A stretch of 23,382 bases of DNA from Streptosporangiaceae bacterium (GCA_025934635.1 JAICWX010000122.1:1-23382), one strand, 5' to 3'. Numbered from the stretch's first letter, positions 14,025 through 21,449 are shown. A program made the numbers and translations. Notes: generated from the letters alone by a model not told the origin.

Positions 14025-14717
14025 ATGACCGAGACGAATGCCCGGCCCGGCCGCCGCGGGGATGGCCAGCGGGGTCCGATGAGCGGCCGTCAGGCCGAAG
14101 CCGCCCGCAACGACCAGCGGATCCTGGACTCGGCCCGGGCGGTGTTCGTGGCCGACCCCGGCGCGCCGATCACCGCGGTGGCCAAGCACGCCGGCGTGGG
14201 CATCAGCGCGCTGTACACCCGCTACGCGAGCAAGGAGGAGCTTCTCCGCACGCTCTGCACCGACGGCCTGCTGGTCTTCGTGGCCGAGACCGAGGCCGCC
14301 CTGGCCCGGCTGCGGGCGGGCGAGGACCGCTGGCAGGTCTTCGCCGGCTACATGCGGAACCTGACCGACGCCGACACCAGCTCGCTGACCCGCGCCTTCG
14401 CCGGCAAGTTCGCCCCCACGCCGGAGATGTTCGCCCTGGCCACCCGGTCCAGTGAGCTCAGCGAGGAGCTGTTCGCCCTGGTCCGCGACGTGCTGCGGCC
14501 GGACCTGGCGCTGCACGACCTGTCGCTGTCGTTCGAGCTGGTCGCCGCGATCAAGGTCGCCGACCCGGTCCGGACCGCCGAACTGCGGCGGCGCTACCTG
14601 GCGCTCATCCTCGACGGGATGCGCGCCGGCGACCGCGGCGAGCTGCCCGGCTCACCCCCCGGCTGGCAGGAGATCAGCGAACGCTGGAACGCCGGCGAGC
14701 CCCGGACCCCCGGCTAG
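14025..14717 (+). CDS. TetR family transcriptional regulator
   Basis: 230 residues. The TetR HTH covers about residues 28-75: RILDSARAVFVADPGAPITA, VAKHAGVGISALYTRYASKE (recognition helix followed by the family Tyr-x-x-Tyr/Phe position). The C-terminal half is a helical ligand-binding domain of the SbtR-like type (FAGYMRNLTDADTSSLTRAF). The first 22 residues are a basic, Gly-rich arm. It is divergent from the DHA2 pump and almost certainly represses both itself and the pump through the nested dyads at 13954-14002. The gene ends 14 bp before the converging LigD-type gene; no hairpin is visible between them. Confidence 0.92.
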   Translation: MTETNARPGRRGDGQRGPMSGRQAEAARNDQRILDSARAVFVADPGAPITAVAKHAGVGISALYTRYASKEELLRTLCTDGLLVFVAETEAALARLRAGEDRWQVFAGYMRNLTDADTSSLTRAFAGKFAPTPEMFALATRSSELSEELFALVRDVLRPDLALHDLSLSFELVAAIKVADPVRTAELRRRYLALILDGMRAGDRGELPGSPPGWQEISERWNAGEPRTPG

Positions 14718-14731
14718 CCCCGGACCTCTCG

Positions 14732-15685
14732 CTAGCTCTGTGCTTCCCGGGCCCGCTTGCGCCGCTTGCCCTCGTGCATGGCCACCACCCGGGCCACCGG
14801 GATCGCCCGGCCCTCCTCCACCAGGTCGGCCGACAGCGCCTGCGGCGCGGGCAGCTCGCCCGCCCAGGCCGCGTGCGTGCCCAGCAGGCCGGGCACGCTG
14901 TGCACGGTGAAGTCCGCGGGCGTCACCGCGTCGACGTCGGCCCAGCGGACCGGGAACGAGACCTGCACCCCGGGCCGCACCCGCGGGCTGTAGGCCGCCG
15001 CCACCGTGGCCCCGTAGGCCCGCGTCGAGTCCAGGAACACCTTGCCCTCGCGGTCATCCTTGATGAAGGCCGTGGTGGCCAGCGCGGGATCGAGCCGCTC
15101 GGCCCGGGCCGCGATGGCCCGCGTGACCGCGGCCGCCTGCTCGGCATCGACCGAGGCATCCACCGGCACGAACACGTGCAGGCCCTTGGACCCGCTGGTC
15201 TTGACCGCCCCGGCCAGGCCCACCTCGTCCAGCGCCCGCCGGATCAGGTGCGCCGCCCCCACCGCCTGGCCGAACGGCCCGCCGGGCGGCGGGTCGATGT
15301 CCAGCACCAGATACGACGGCCGGTCCAGCTGCCCGGCCAGGCTCAGCGTCGCGTGGTACTCCACCGCCCGCTGGTTGGCCAGCCACAGCAGCGTCCGCCA
15401 GTCGTCGCACAGCGGGTACCTGACCTCCCGCCGGGACGACTCCGCCCACATGGTGAACGAGTCGATCCACGGCGGCGCGTAGTCCGGCAGGTTCTTCTGC
15501 ATGAACGGCTGCTGGCCGGCCCGCACCCGGATCACCGACAGCGGCCGTCCGCGCAGCCCGGGCAGGATCAGCCCGGACACCGCCTCCAGGTAATCCACCA
15601 GGTCCCGCTTGGTCGCCCCCGCCCCGTCGAACAGCGGGTCATCGAGATGGGTCAGCTTGATCCCATCCCGTTCCGCATCGCTCAT
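14732..15685 (-). CDS. ligD: Stand-alone LigD-type polymerase domain (archaeo-eukaryotic primase fold)
   Basis: 317 residues, the size of a polymerase domain alone; no ligase or 3'-phosphoesterase domain is attached. Catalytic metal ligands are D129 and D131 in LVLDIDPP and D219 in VFLD, and the nucleotide-binding motif KTSGSKGLHVF is at about 162-172. The N-terminal phosphate-recognition part includes PFMQKNLPDYAP. In mycobacterial and streptomycete non-homologous end joining, such domains fill gaps with ribonucleotides together with Ku and a ligase, which are not in this window. The ATG at 15685 has no visible ribosome binding site; TAGACC seven bases upstream could make the message leaderless. 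The C-terminal tail is short and basic (KRRKRAREA). Confidence 0.9.
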   Translation of the reverse strand: MSDAERDGIKLTHLDDPLFDGAGATKRDLVDYLEAVSGLILPGLRGRPLSVIRVRAGQQPFMQKNLPDYAPPWIDSFTMWAESSRREVRYPLCDDWRTLLWLANQRAVEYHATLSLAGQLDRPSYLVLDIDPPPGGPFGQAVGAAHLIRRALDEVGLAGAVKTSGSKGLHVFVPVDASVDAEQAAAVTRAIAARAERLDPALATTAFIKDDREGKVFLDSTRAYGATVAAAYSPRVRPGVQVSFPVRWADVDAVTPADFTVHSVPGLLGTHAAWAGELPAPQALSADLVEEGRAIPVARVVAMHEGKRRKRAREAQS

Positions 15686-15738
15686 GACTAACGGTCTATC
15701 ACGGCTACTGTGAGAACCGGCAGGAAGGAGCCGTGACG

Positions 15739-16362
15739 ATGGCGTTCAGCGGGTGGCCGGAAGAGGCCCTGGATTTCTACGACGGGCTCGCCGCCGACAA
15801 CACCAAGACCTACTGGACCAAGCACAAGGCCGTCTACACCGACCAGATCCTGGCGCCGATGACCGAGCTGACCGAGGAACTGGCCGCGGAGTTCGGCGAG
15901 CCGAAGATCTTCCGGCCGTACCGGGACATCAGGTTCAGCAAGGACAAGACCCCGTACAAGACGCACATCGGGGCGGTCGTCGGCGAGACCGGCTACGTCC
16001 AGCTGTCCGCCGAAGGGCTGGGCGCGGGCGCCGGGATGTGGGAGATGGACCCGGAGCAGCTAGCCCGCTACCGCGCGGCGGTCGCCAGCGACCGGCTCGG
16101 CCCCGAGCTCGAGCGGATCGCCGCCGGGCTGGAGCAGGCGGGCATCACCGTGCACGGGCACGGCGTGCTCAAGTCCGCGCCGCGCGGCTACCCGGCCGAC
16201 CACCCGCGCATCGCGCTGCTCCGCTACAAGGGGATAACCGCCTGGCAGCAGTGGCCCGCCGGCCCTTGGCTGGAAAGTGCCCAGGCCAGGGACCGCGTGT
16301 GTTCTTTCCTCCGAACGACCCGGCCCCTTTGCTCCTGGCTCGCCGACCACGTCCGGCGCTGA
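15739..16362 (+). CDS. DUF2461 domain protein (TIGR02453 family)
   Basis: 207 residues covering the whole family length: FSGWPEEALDFYDGLAADNT at the N-terminus, the core RPYRDIRFSKDKTPYKTHIG (about 55-74), GMWEMDPEQLARYR and the C-terminal RYKGITAWQQWP. The biochemical function of DUF2461 is not established. AAGGAG eight bases before the ATG at 15739 sets the start; a GTG two codons earlier is too close to it. It is divergent from the LigD-type gene with only 53 bp between, so the two may share regulation. Its last 303 bp are overlapped on the other strand by the MHYT gene. Confidence 0.9.
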   Translation: MAFSGWPEEALDFYDGLAADNTKTYWTKHKAVYTDQILAPMTELTEELAAEFGEPKIFRPYRDIRFSKDKTPYKTHIGAVVGETGYVQLSAEGLGAGAGMWEMDPEQLARYRAAVASDRLGPELERIAAGLEQAGITVHGHGVLKSAPRGYPADHPRIALLRYKGITAWQQWPAGPWLESAQARDRVCSFLRTTRPLCSWLADHVRR

Positions 16363-17391
16363 CGGCGCCACCGCAGCGGCTTGCCGGAGTAACGACTGGT
16401 CTCCGGGGGTGCTAGGCCGGCGCGGACGGAACAGGCTGCCCGGTTCTTCCTCGCCCGGCTGCCCGTGCCCGTTCGACTGGCCTTGCCCGTTCGAGTAACC
16501 CTGGCCGTTCGGGTAGCCGTTCCCGTTCGCGGACCCCTGGCCCCGCCAGGCCTGCTGGCCGGCCGGCTCCGGCCGGCCCTGGCCGGCGCGCCCCTGCGAC
16601 TCCTGCCGCGCCGCCTGACTCTGGCCGATCCGCTGCATCAGCGCGTTCTCCTCGATGATCTCGGCCGCCGTCGGCGACAGCGCGATCACCGCCGAGAAGA
16701 TGAACCCGAGGCTGCCCAGGCCGATGATCAGCGGCAGCAGGAAACCCGACGCACTGGCGGTAGCCGCGGTGCTCACCACCAGGCCCGGGGCGGCCTGCGC
16801 GTGTACCGCGGCCATGCCCGTGTAGTGCATGCCGTTGACCGCCACGCCCGCGATCAGGGACGCGATGAATGTGGACCAGACGCTGTCGAGCCGCAGCGCC
16901 ATCCACAGCGCCGCGGTCCCGGCGATCACCGCGATGATCACCGAGGCGGCGACGAGGCCCGGGTTGTAGCTCAGCGAGGCCTGTACCCGCACCGCACCCA
17001 TGCCGAGGTAGTGCATGCTGGCCACGCCGAGCCCGATGATCGTGCCGCCGAGCAGCAGCGGCCTGTTTCCCGCGCGGCTGAACCCGACGATGAAGATCCC
17101 GATCCCCACCACCAGCACCGCGATCACCATGGACAAGATGGTGAAGGGCACGTTGTAGCGGATGGGCTTGCCCGGGATGGCGAACCCGAGCATGGCGATG
17201 AAGTGCATCACCCAGATCCCGGTGGTGCCGATGGACAGGGCCGCCAGGGTCAGCCAGCGGGCCCGGGCCGCGCCCTGATAGGCCCGCGCCCGGGTCGTGC
17301 ACCGGAGCCCGAGGAAACAGCCCACGCACGACACCAGGTAAGAGAGGGCCGGGTTCAGGGCACCATTAGAGAAGTTACTGACGTGAATCAT
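16060..17391 (-). CDS. MHYT domain membrane sensor with Gly/Asn/Gln-rich tail
   Basis: 443 residues from the ATG at 17391 (GGGGGG nine bases upstream; in-frame GTG/ATG codons up to 17442 lie inside a palindrome). Seven hydrophobic helices contain three MHYT motifs, MHFIAM (62-67), MHYLGM (126-131) and MHYTGM (188-193). Their His and Met residues are proposed to bind copper and sense oxygen, CO or NO. No GGDEF, EAL or kinase domain follows, unlike many MHYT proteins. After residue 250 comes a disordered tail with repeats of the type YPNGQGYSNGQGQSNGHG (about 293-310). The frame then stays open through an Arg/Pro/Ala-rich segment lying antisense to DUF2461. Residues after about 343 are doubtful; the original stop may have been lost or the end may be a frameshift. 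Confidence 0.8.
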   Translation of the reverse strand: MIHVSNFSNGALNPALSYLVSCVGCFLGLRCTTRARAYQGAARARWLTLAALSIGTTGIWVMHFIAMLGFAIPGKPIRYNVPFTILSMVIAVLVVGIGIFIVGFSRAGNRPLLLGGTIIGLGVASMHYLGMGAVRVQASLSYNPGLVAASVIIAVIAGTAALWMALRLDSVWSTFIASLIAGVAVNGMHYTGMAAVHAQAAPGLVVSTAATASASGFLLPLIIGLGSLGFIFSAVIALSPTAAEIIEENALMQRIGQSQAARQESQGRAGQGRPEPAGQQAWRGQGSANGNGYPNGQGYSNGQGQSNGHGQPGEEEPGSLFRPRRPSTPGDQSLLRQAAAVAPSAPDVVGEPGAKGPGRSEERTHAVPGLGTFQPRAGGPLLPGGYPLVAEQRDARVVGRVAARRGLEHAVPVHGDARLLQPGGDPLELGAEPVAGDRRAVAG

Positions 17392-17413
17392 GCGAGGCCG
17401 CCCCCCTGGGCCG

Positions 17414-17434
17414 AATGGGACCATATGTCCCATT
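17414..17434. promoter_or_regulatory. 21-bp palindrome upstream of the MHYT gene
   Basis: AATGGGAC (17414-17421) and GTCCCATT (17427-17434) form a perfect 8-bp dyad around CATAT. It begins 23 bp before the chosen MHYT start and lies in the 235-bp divergent region shared with the DUF1707 gene. Length and symmetry suit a dimeric repressor; no regulator gene is adjacent, so the protein would be encoded elsewhere. Confidence 0.6.
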
Positions 17435-17565
17435 TGAACCACTATTACGGATGTATGGTATCGCCGCTGGTAGTCCGCGTGTGGGCTTTTTCGTCGCGTC
17501 GTGACCAGCGAAAACCTTGGGCGGGTTCCGGCGGGTCACGGCCGGGCTAAAGCGGCCCCGGCGGC

Positions 17566-17595
17566 TTGGATCACGCTCTGGCCCGGGCGTACCCT
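17566..17595 (+). promoter_or_regulatory. Candidate promoter of the DUF1707 gene
   Basis: TTGGAT (17566-17571) and TACCCT (17590-17595) are separated by 18 bp and lie 32 bp before the GTG start, a good fit to a housekeeping-type promoter in a GC-rich genome. Confidence 0.45.
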
Positions 17596-17626
17596 GGCTG
17601 AGCGACTCGCCGAGGAAGGACATCCC

Positions 17627-18271
17627 GTGACCGACCCTGACGACTCCCTCCGGGTCTCCGATGCCGAGCGGGAGCAGACCCTGCACGTCCTCGGCGACCA
17701 CGCCGCCGTCGGCCGGCTGACCCTGGACGAGCTCGAGGAGCGGTCCAGCCGGGCGCTGGCCGCCAAGACCCGCGGCGAGCTGGCCACCCTGACCGGTGAC
17801 CTCCCGGTGGAGCGGGACCAGGCCCGGCCCGCGCCCGCGCTGGCCAAGAAGCCGGTGCGCTGGATGGTCGCGATCATGTCCGGCTCGCAGCGGCGCGGCC
17901 GGTTCCGCGCGGTCGGCCGCATCAACGCCATCGCGATCATGGGCGGCGACGAGATCGACCTGCGCGAAGCCGAGATCGAGGGCGGCGAGCTGACCCTCAA
18001 CCTGGTCGCGGTCATGGGCGGCGCGACCATCTACGTCCCGGACTCGGTCGAGCTGGACGTCGGCGGCTTCTCCCTGATGGGCGGGAACACCGAATTCGGC
18101 TCCGACCGGCCGCCCCGCCCGGGCGCGCCGGTGATCAGGCTCCTCACCTGGAACCTGATGGGCGGCGCCACCATCTACCGGGTCCCGCCGCAGGCCCGCG
18201 GCCTGGGCCTGAAGGAAGCCCGCCGCCTGTCCAAGGCAGCCGGCCAGGGCGAGCTCCCCGCCCCCGGTTAG
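17627..18271 (+). CDS. DUF1707 and LiaF-like C-terminal domain protein
   Basis: 214 residues from the GTG at 17627, set by GGAAGGA six bases upstream. DUF1707 occupies about residues 6-60 (LRVSDAEREQTLHVLGDHAA, then GRLTLDELEERSSRALAAKT). The C-terminal part resembles the LiaF/cell-wall-active antibiotic response domain, with four Met-Gly-Gly turns: AIMGGDEIDL, AVMGGATIYVP, SLMGGNTEFG and LMGGATIYRVP. There is no transmembrane helix, so the protein is probably cytoplasmic or membrane-peripheral. In Firmicutes LiaF-type proteins restrain envelope-stress kinases; whether actinobacterial DUF1707 proteins do so is not established. It is divergent from the MHYT sensor, which may hint at a shared envelope role. 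Confidence 0.88.
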   Translation: MTDPDDSLRVSDAEREQTLHVLGDHAAVGRLTLDELEERSSRALAAKTRGELATLTGDLPVERDQARPAPALAKKPVRWMVAIMSGSQRRGRFRAVGRINAIAIMGGDEIDLREAEIEGGELTLNLVAVMGGATIYVPDSVELDVGGFSLMGGNTEFGSDRPPRPGAPVIRLLTWNLMGGATIYRVPPQARGLGLKEARRLSKAAGQGELPAPG

Positions 18272-18354
18272 CGTGCTTCCGCCCGGCCACGTGCCGCTGC
18301 AACCTGGCTGCAAGGCCCGGCAGGCACGATGACCGGGAGCACAGGGAGGCAACG

Positions 18355-18762
18355 ATGGCGAACACGCCGGTGATCGAGAAGTTCCTGCAGGCGATCGAGA
18401 CCGCGGCCATTCCCGGCTGCGACGCATGGAGCGCGGACGCGACGCTCGACGCGACGGTGCCCGGCTGGCGGCTGCACGCCGCCGGGCCCGACGCGATCCG
18501 GACCGAGTACGCCCGGTGGTTCGCCGACCCCGGCCACTTCGACGAACTGCGCCGCTATGCCGTCCAGGACGAGACCGCCGGGGGCGGGTCGGCCGAAATA
18601 GTCGAGTACACGCTCAGCTGGACGGAAAACGGCGTGCCGCACGCGGGACACCACCTGCACCTGCTGACGGTGCGCGACGACCGTATCGTGGCTGACATGG
18701 TCTTCTGCGGCGGCCGCTGGCCGGCCGCGCTGCTCGCCGAGATGGAGGCGGCCGGTGCCTGA
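18355..18762 (+). CDS. SnoaL-like / NTF2-fold protein
   Basis: 135 residues, a single cone-shaped alpha+beta barrel domain. Typical features are an N-terminal helix (VIEKFLQAIETA), an early Trp (DAWSADATLDATVPGW), the middle block DAIRTEYARWFADPGHF and the C-terminal strands GHHLHLLTVRDDRIVADMVF. GGGAGG five bases before the ATG fixes the start. SnoaL-like domains serve as cyclases, isomerases, hydrolases or plain binding proteins, so no reaction can be named. The last 8 bases overlap the next gene, making it the head of a three-gene translationally coupled unit with an APH-fold protein and a methyltransferase. Confidence 0.82.
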   Translation: MANTPVIEKFLQAIETAAIPGCDAWSADATLDATVPGWRLHAAGPDAIRTEYARWFADPGHFDELRRYAVQDETAGGGSAEIVEYTLSWTENGVPHAGHHLHLLTVRDDRIVADMVFCGGRWPAALLAEMEAAGA

Positions 18763-19744
18763 CCCGCGTCGGTATCGCGACGTGGCGGAGCTACTCGCGG
18801 GCGCGACCGGGCGGGCGGAGCTGGCCGGGGCTCCCGGCAAATCCGGGGCCACCCTGGAACGGGTGGCGATCGACGGCCAGGATTACGTGCTCAAGCACCT
18901 CGACCTGGCTAGCGACTGGACCATGCGGGTCTCGGGCTGCCTGCGCGGCGCGCCGCTGGTGCTCTGGGAACGCGGCATCCTGGCCCGCCTGCCCGGCTGC
19001 CTCAACCAGCCGATCGTCGGCGCAGCCCCGGAACCGGGCGGCTGCGCGCTGCTGATGCGCGACGTCACCAAATGGCTGGCGCCCGCCACCGACGAGCCCA
19101 TCCCGCCGGATCAGCACGCGCGCTTCCTGCGGCACATGGCCGCCCTGCACGCGGAGTTCTGGGACTGCGGAAGCGAGTTCGACGTCGTCCCCGCCATGCA
19201 CCGCTACCTGGAGCTGTCGCCGTGGATGGCCGAAGCGGAGGCCGCCGCGGGGTCGCCGCACCTGGTCCCGAAGCTGGTCGCGCAGGGCTGGCCGCTGCTG
19301 GCCGAAGTCGCCCCGGCCGCCGCCGCCGTGGTCACCCCGCTAGCGCACGACCCGGGTCCGCTGGTGGCGGCGCTGGCCGCGACGCCGCAGGCGTTCGTGC
19401 ACAGCAACTGGAAGCTCGATAACCTCGGCACCGACGACGAGGACCGCACGGTGCTGCTCGACTGGGAGCAGCCCGGCCGCGGCGCGCCGCTCAGCGACCT
19501 GGCCTGGTACCTGGCCATCAACTGCCGCCGGCTGCCGCAGTCCAAGGAAGACTCGATCGCCACCTACCGGGAAGCGCTCGAGGCTCGCGGCGTCGACACC
19601 GCCCCCTGGTGGGACCGCCAGCTGGCGCTGTGCCTGCTCGGCGCCCTGGTCCAGTTCGGCTGGGAAAAGGCCCTAGGCGGCTACGACGAGGAACTCGCAT
19701 GGTGGGAAACCAAAGCCCTAGCCGCCGCCCCCCTGCTGACCTGA
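18755..19744 (+). CDS. APH-fold phosphotransferase-like protein with altered catalytic loop
   Basis: 329 residues. Lys47 in YVLKHLD matches the nucleotide-binding lysine, and LLDWEQPG gives the metal-binding Asp (D236). The catalytic loop, normally His-Gly-Asp-x4-Asn, reads HSNWKLDN (216-223), so the catalytic Asp is Asn218 and the Gly is Ser217; the codons are AGC AAC. This is compatible with a pseudokinase or a ligand-binding protein, or with an unusual active site. The segment after it (SDLAWYLAINCRRLP) is normal for the subfamily. The GTG at 18755 has GGAGG about six bases upstream and overlaps the SnoaL-like gene by 8 bases; the 3' end overlaps the methyltransferase by 46 bases. Confidence 0.83.
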   Translation: MPDPRRYRDVAELLAGATGRAELAGAPGKSGATLERVAIDGQDYVLKHLDLASDWTMRVSGCLRGAPLVLWERGILARLPGCLNQPIVGAAPEPGGCALLMRDVTKWLAPATDEPIPPDQHARFLRHMAALHAEFWDCGSEFDVVPAMHRYLELSPWMAEAEAAAGSPHLVPKLVAQGWPLLAEVAPAAAAVVTPLAHDPGPLVAALAATPQAFVHSNWKLDNLGTDDEDRTVLLDWEQPGRGAPLSDLAWYLAINCRRLPQSKEDSIATYREALEARGVDTAPWWDRQLALCLLGALVQFGWEKALGGYDEELAWWETKALAAAPLLT

Positions 19745-20547
19745 TCCACGCCTACGACGCGGCGGCGGACGGCTGGGACGCAGGCCCCGGGCCGATGTAC
19801 GAGCCGCTGGCCCGAGCGCTGGTCGCGGCCGCCCCGGTATCATTGGCCGGATCCGTGGTGCTCGACCTCGGCGCGGGCACTGGCGTGGCCGGACGAGCGG
19901 CGCTGGCCGCAGGGGCCCACCACATGGTCGGCGCCGACCTGTCCGAGGCCATGCTGCGCCGCCATGCCCTCAAGGACGGTGCCTCGAAGGGCGGCGCCGT
20001 AAGCTGCCCGGTCGCCGCCGACGCGGTCGCGCTGCCGTTCCGCGACGATTGCTTCGACCTGGTGCTGGCCGCGTTCTGCCTCAACCACCTGAGCCGCCTC
20101 GCGGACGGACTGGCCGAGCTGCGGCGAGTCGGCGCGGCCATCGCCGCGAGCACGTTCGCACCGGGCTGGACGCACCCGGCTAAGGAGGCGGTCGACGAAG
20201 CCGCCCGCTCGTTCGGCTACCGCCCGCCGTCCTGGTACACGGCCCTCGCCCCGGGCGAGCGGGCCGCCGACCCGGACCTGCTCGCCGCGCACGCGTCCGC
20301 CGCCGGGTTCACCCGCGTCCAGGTCGCCGCCGTGGCCGTCCCGACCCCGATCGCGACCCCCGCCCAGCTGACCGCCTGGCGTCTGGGCATGGCCCACTAC
20401 GCCCCGTTCCTGCACACGCTGGACGCGCCGTCCCAGGTCGCAGTGCGGCACGCGGCCGAACAGGCCGTAACCGCGTCCGGAGCCACCGGCCCGCTAACCG
20501 TCGAGATGACAGTGCTCACTGCCCGGCGCCCTGCGTACCACAATTGA
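19699..20547 (+). CDS. Class I SAM-dependent methyltransferase
   Basis: 282 residues from the ATG at 19699, preceded by GAGGAA five bases upstream and lying inside the end of the kinase-like gene. Motif I for SAM binding is VVLDLGAGTGVAGRAAL (about 53-69), the acidic residue after strand 2 is D80 in VGADLSEAML, and motif IV is FDLVLAAFCLNHL (119-131). The C-terminal half is variable, with PAQLTAWRLGMAHYAP, and the acceptor cannot be deduced. Overlap with the two genes upstream suggests that the three products act on the same compound or together, possibly modifying a small metabolite. Confidence 0.88.
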   Translation: MVGNQSPSRRPPADLIHAYDAAADGWDAGPGPMYEPLARALVAAAPVSLAGSVVLDLGAGTGVAGRAALAAGAHHMVGADLSEAMLRRHALKDGASKGGAVSCPVAADAVALPFRDDCFDLVLAAFCLNHLSRLADGLAELRRVGAAIAASTFAPGWTHPAKEAVDEAARSFGYRPPSWYTALAPGERAADPDLLAAHASAAGFTRVQVAAVAVPTPIATPAQLTAWRLGMAHYAPFLHTLDAPSQVAVRHAAEQAVTASGATGPLTVEMTVLTARRPAYHN

Positions 20548-20584
20548 CCCGCCCACGACTGAGCCCAATCCGCGGCGTGGCTGA

Positions 20585-20719
20585 CTACCAGCTGGCCAGG
20601 ATCACCTGCGTGAACTTGTCCCACCAGGGCACGCGCTCACGGTGGCCATACTGCCTCAGGTGATCCTCGAGCAGGCCGGGATCGTCGGTGGCCATCCCGC
20701 ACTCGCATGCACGTAGCAC
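20585..20719 (-). CDS. Small C2H2 zinc-finger-like protein (44 residues)
   Basis: A short gene on the minus strand. The GTG at 20719 is preceded by AGGAGGAGG with a seven-base spacer, one of the best ribosome binding sites in the window. The N-terminal half reads CECGMATDDPGLLEDHL and then RQYGH, so C5, C7, H20 and H26 stand as Cys-x-Cys-x12-His-x5-His, close to a C2H2 finger with a hydrophobic core at L16, L17 and L21. The C-terminal half is rich in Trp (W32, W33, W44) and ends VILASW. It converges on the methyltransferase gene with 37 bp between stops. Zinc binding is inferred from spacing; the target (DNA, RNA or protein) is unknown. Confidence 0.65.
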   Translation of the reverse strand: MLRACECGMATDDPGLLEDHLRQYGHRERVPWWDKFTQVILASW

Positions 20720-21066
20720 CGCGATCCCTCCTCCTGCCGACTCATCTCTGATCAAATGGGCTGCCCCTGTGACACCCTGCCAGGCCGTAGCCGGCGTCGC
20801 CCGCGACGTGGCGGCGGAGGCCGCGACGTCGGCCAGGCGTCACGGGGAGTCCACCCGGGAGCCTCCGCGATGCCACTAAACGGGGTGGCGTCCCTGCCCG
20901 GTGACCACTCACCGGGGCTACTCCTGGTGAGGAGCGTCCTCGCGGAACGGGAGGGTGCAGTCTCGGCGCTGTGGATGAGCCCCGCGAGGGCCGCTCCCTC
21001 TGCCGCGCTGAACATCCGGGCCCGGCACGGGCCAGGATGACACCACGTGCGGGCAGCCTTGCGCCG
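20720..21066. other. 347-bp gap without a supported gene
   Basis: Open frames exist on both strands but have low-complexity Arg/Pro/Gly content and no ribosome binding site. The only structure seen is the hairpin at 20897-20916. The promoter of the small zinc-finger-like gene should lie in the left part. Confidence 0.5.
20897..20916. terminator. GC-rich hairpin downstream of the 97-residue gene
   Basis: CCCGGTGA (20897-20904) and TCACCGGG (20909-20916) form a perfect 8-bp stem with the tetraloop CCAC. It lies 150 bp after the end of the minus-strand gene at 21067 and upstream of the small zinc-finger-like gene. It has no U-run; terminator is the simplest reading, operator the alternative. 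Confidence 0.4.
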
Positions 21067-21360
21067 CTAGCCGGCTGCTTGCTCGGCAGCCCCGGCCGTT
21101 AGCTCGGCCCTGGCGGCGGCTGTATCGGCCTCGCGCTGGCGCCTGCGATCATCCTGCTCGGCTAGTACCGCGTCAAGCCTCGACCGCAACAGGGCCTTGA
21201 CCTCCGTGGAAAACGGCCTGCGCAGGGCGGCTTCCAGCCGGCTGCGCTCCCTCGCCAGTTCGCTGGTGGTCAGCTGGCCTATTTTGTGCTTCGGCTTCGC
21301 CGGGACCGCCTCCAGCGGCTCGGGGGCTTGCGATGGGGCTGCGGCGGTAGTGGCAGGCAT
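21067..21360 (-). CDS. Small coiled-coil hypothetical protein
   Basis: 97 residues. The first 25 are Ala/Pro-rich and disordered. From KHKIGQLTTSELARERSRLE (about 24-43) onward it is a highly charged amphipathic helix (ALLRSRLDAVLAEQDDRRRQ) ending in an Ala-rich tail. The segment around LTTSELARERSRLEAALRR is familiar from small unnamed actinobacterial proteins that are often encoded near XRE-DUF5753 regulators; no function is known. AAAGGA lies ten bases before the ATG at 21360. It is downstream of the XRE-DUF5753 gene on the same strand, and one copy of the 17-bp motif lies 96 bp before its start, so it may belong to the same regulon. Confidence 0.65.
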   Translation of the reverse strand: MPATTAAAPSQAPEPLEAVPAKPKHKIGQLTTSELARERSRLEAALRRPFSTEVKALLRSRLDAVLAEQDDRRRQREADTAAARAELTAGAAEQAAG

Positions 21361-21449
21361 CAGCTGGCGGTCCTTTGCAAGACGGGTGAGCGTGATTCGT
21401 TCGTATTGAAAGCGGTACCGCCAGTGAAGCCCAGCTCGCCGTGCTGGCG

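Noticed and set aside
18294..18311. TGCAAC...TGCAAG upstream of the SnoaL-like gene, similar to the 17-bp motif
   Set aside because: Repeat spacing is 11 rather than 10 bp and the central bases differ; probably chance or part of a small hairpin.
20752..21015. 87-codon minus-strand frame in the 20.7-21.0 kb gap
   Set aside because: No ribosome binding site, C-terminal Arg/Pro run, no recognisable motif; not supported as a gene.
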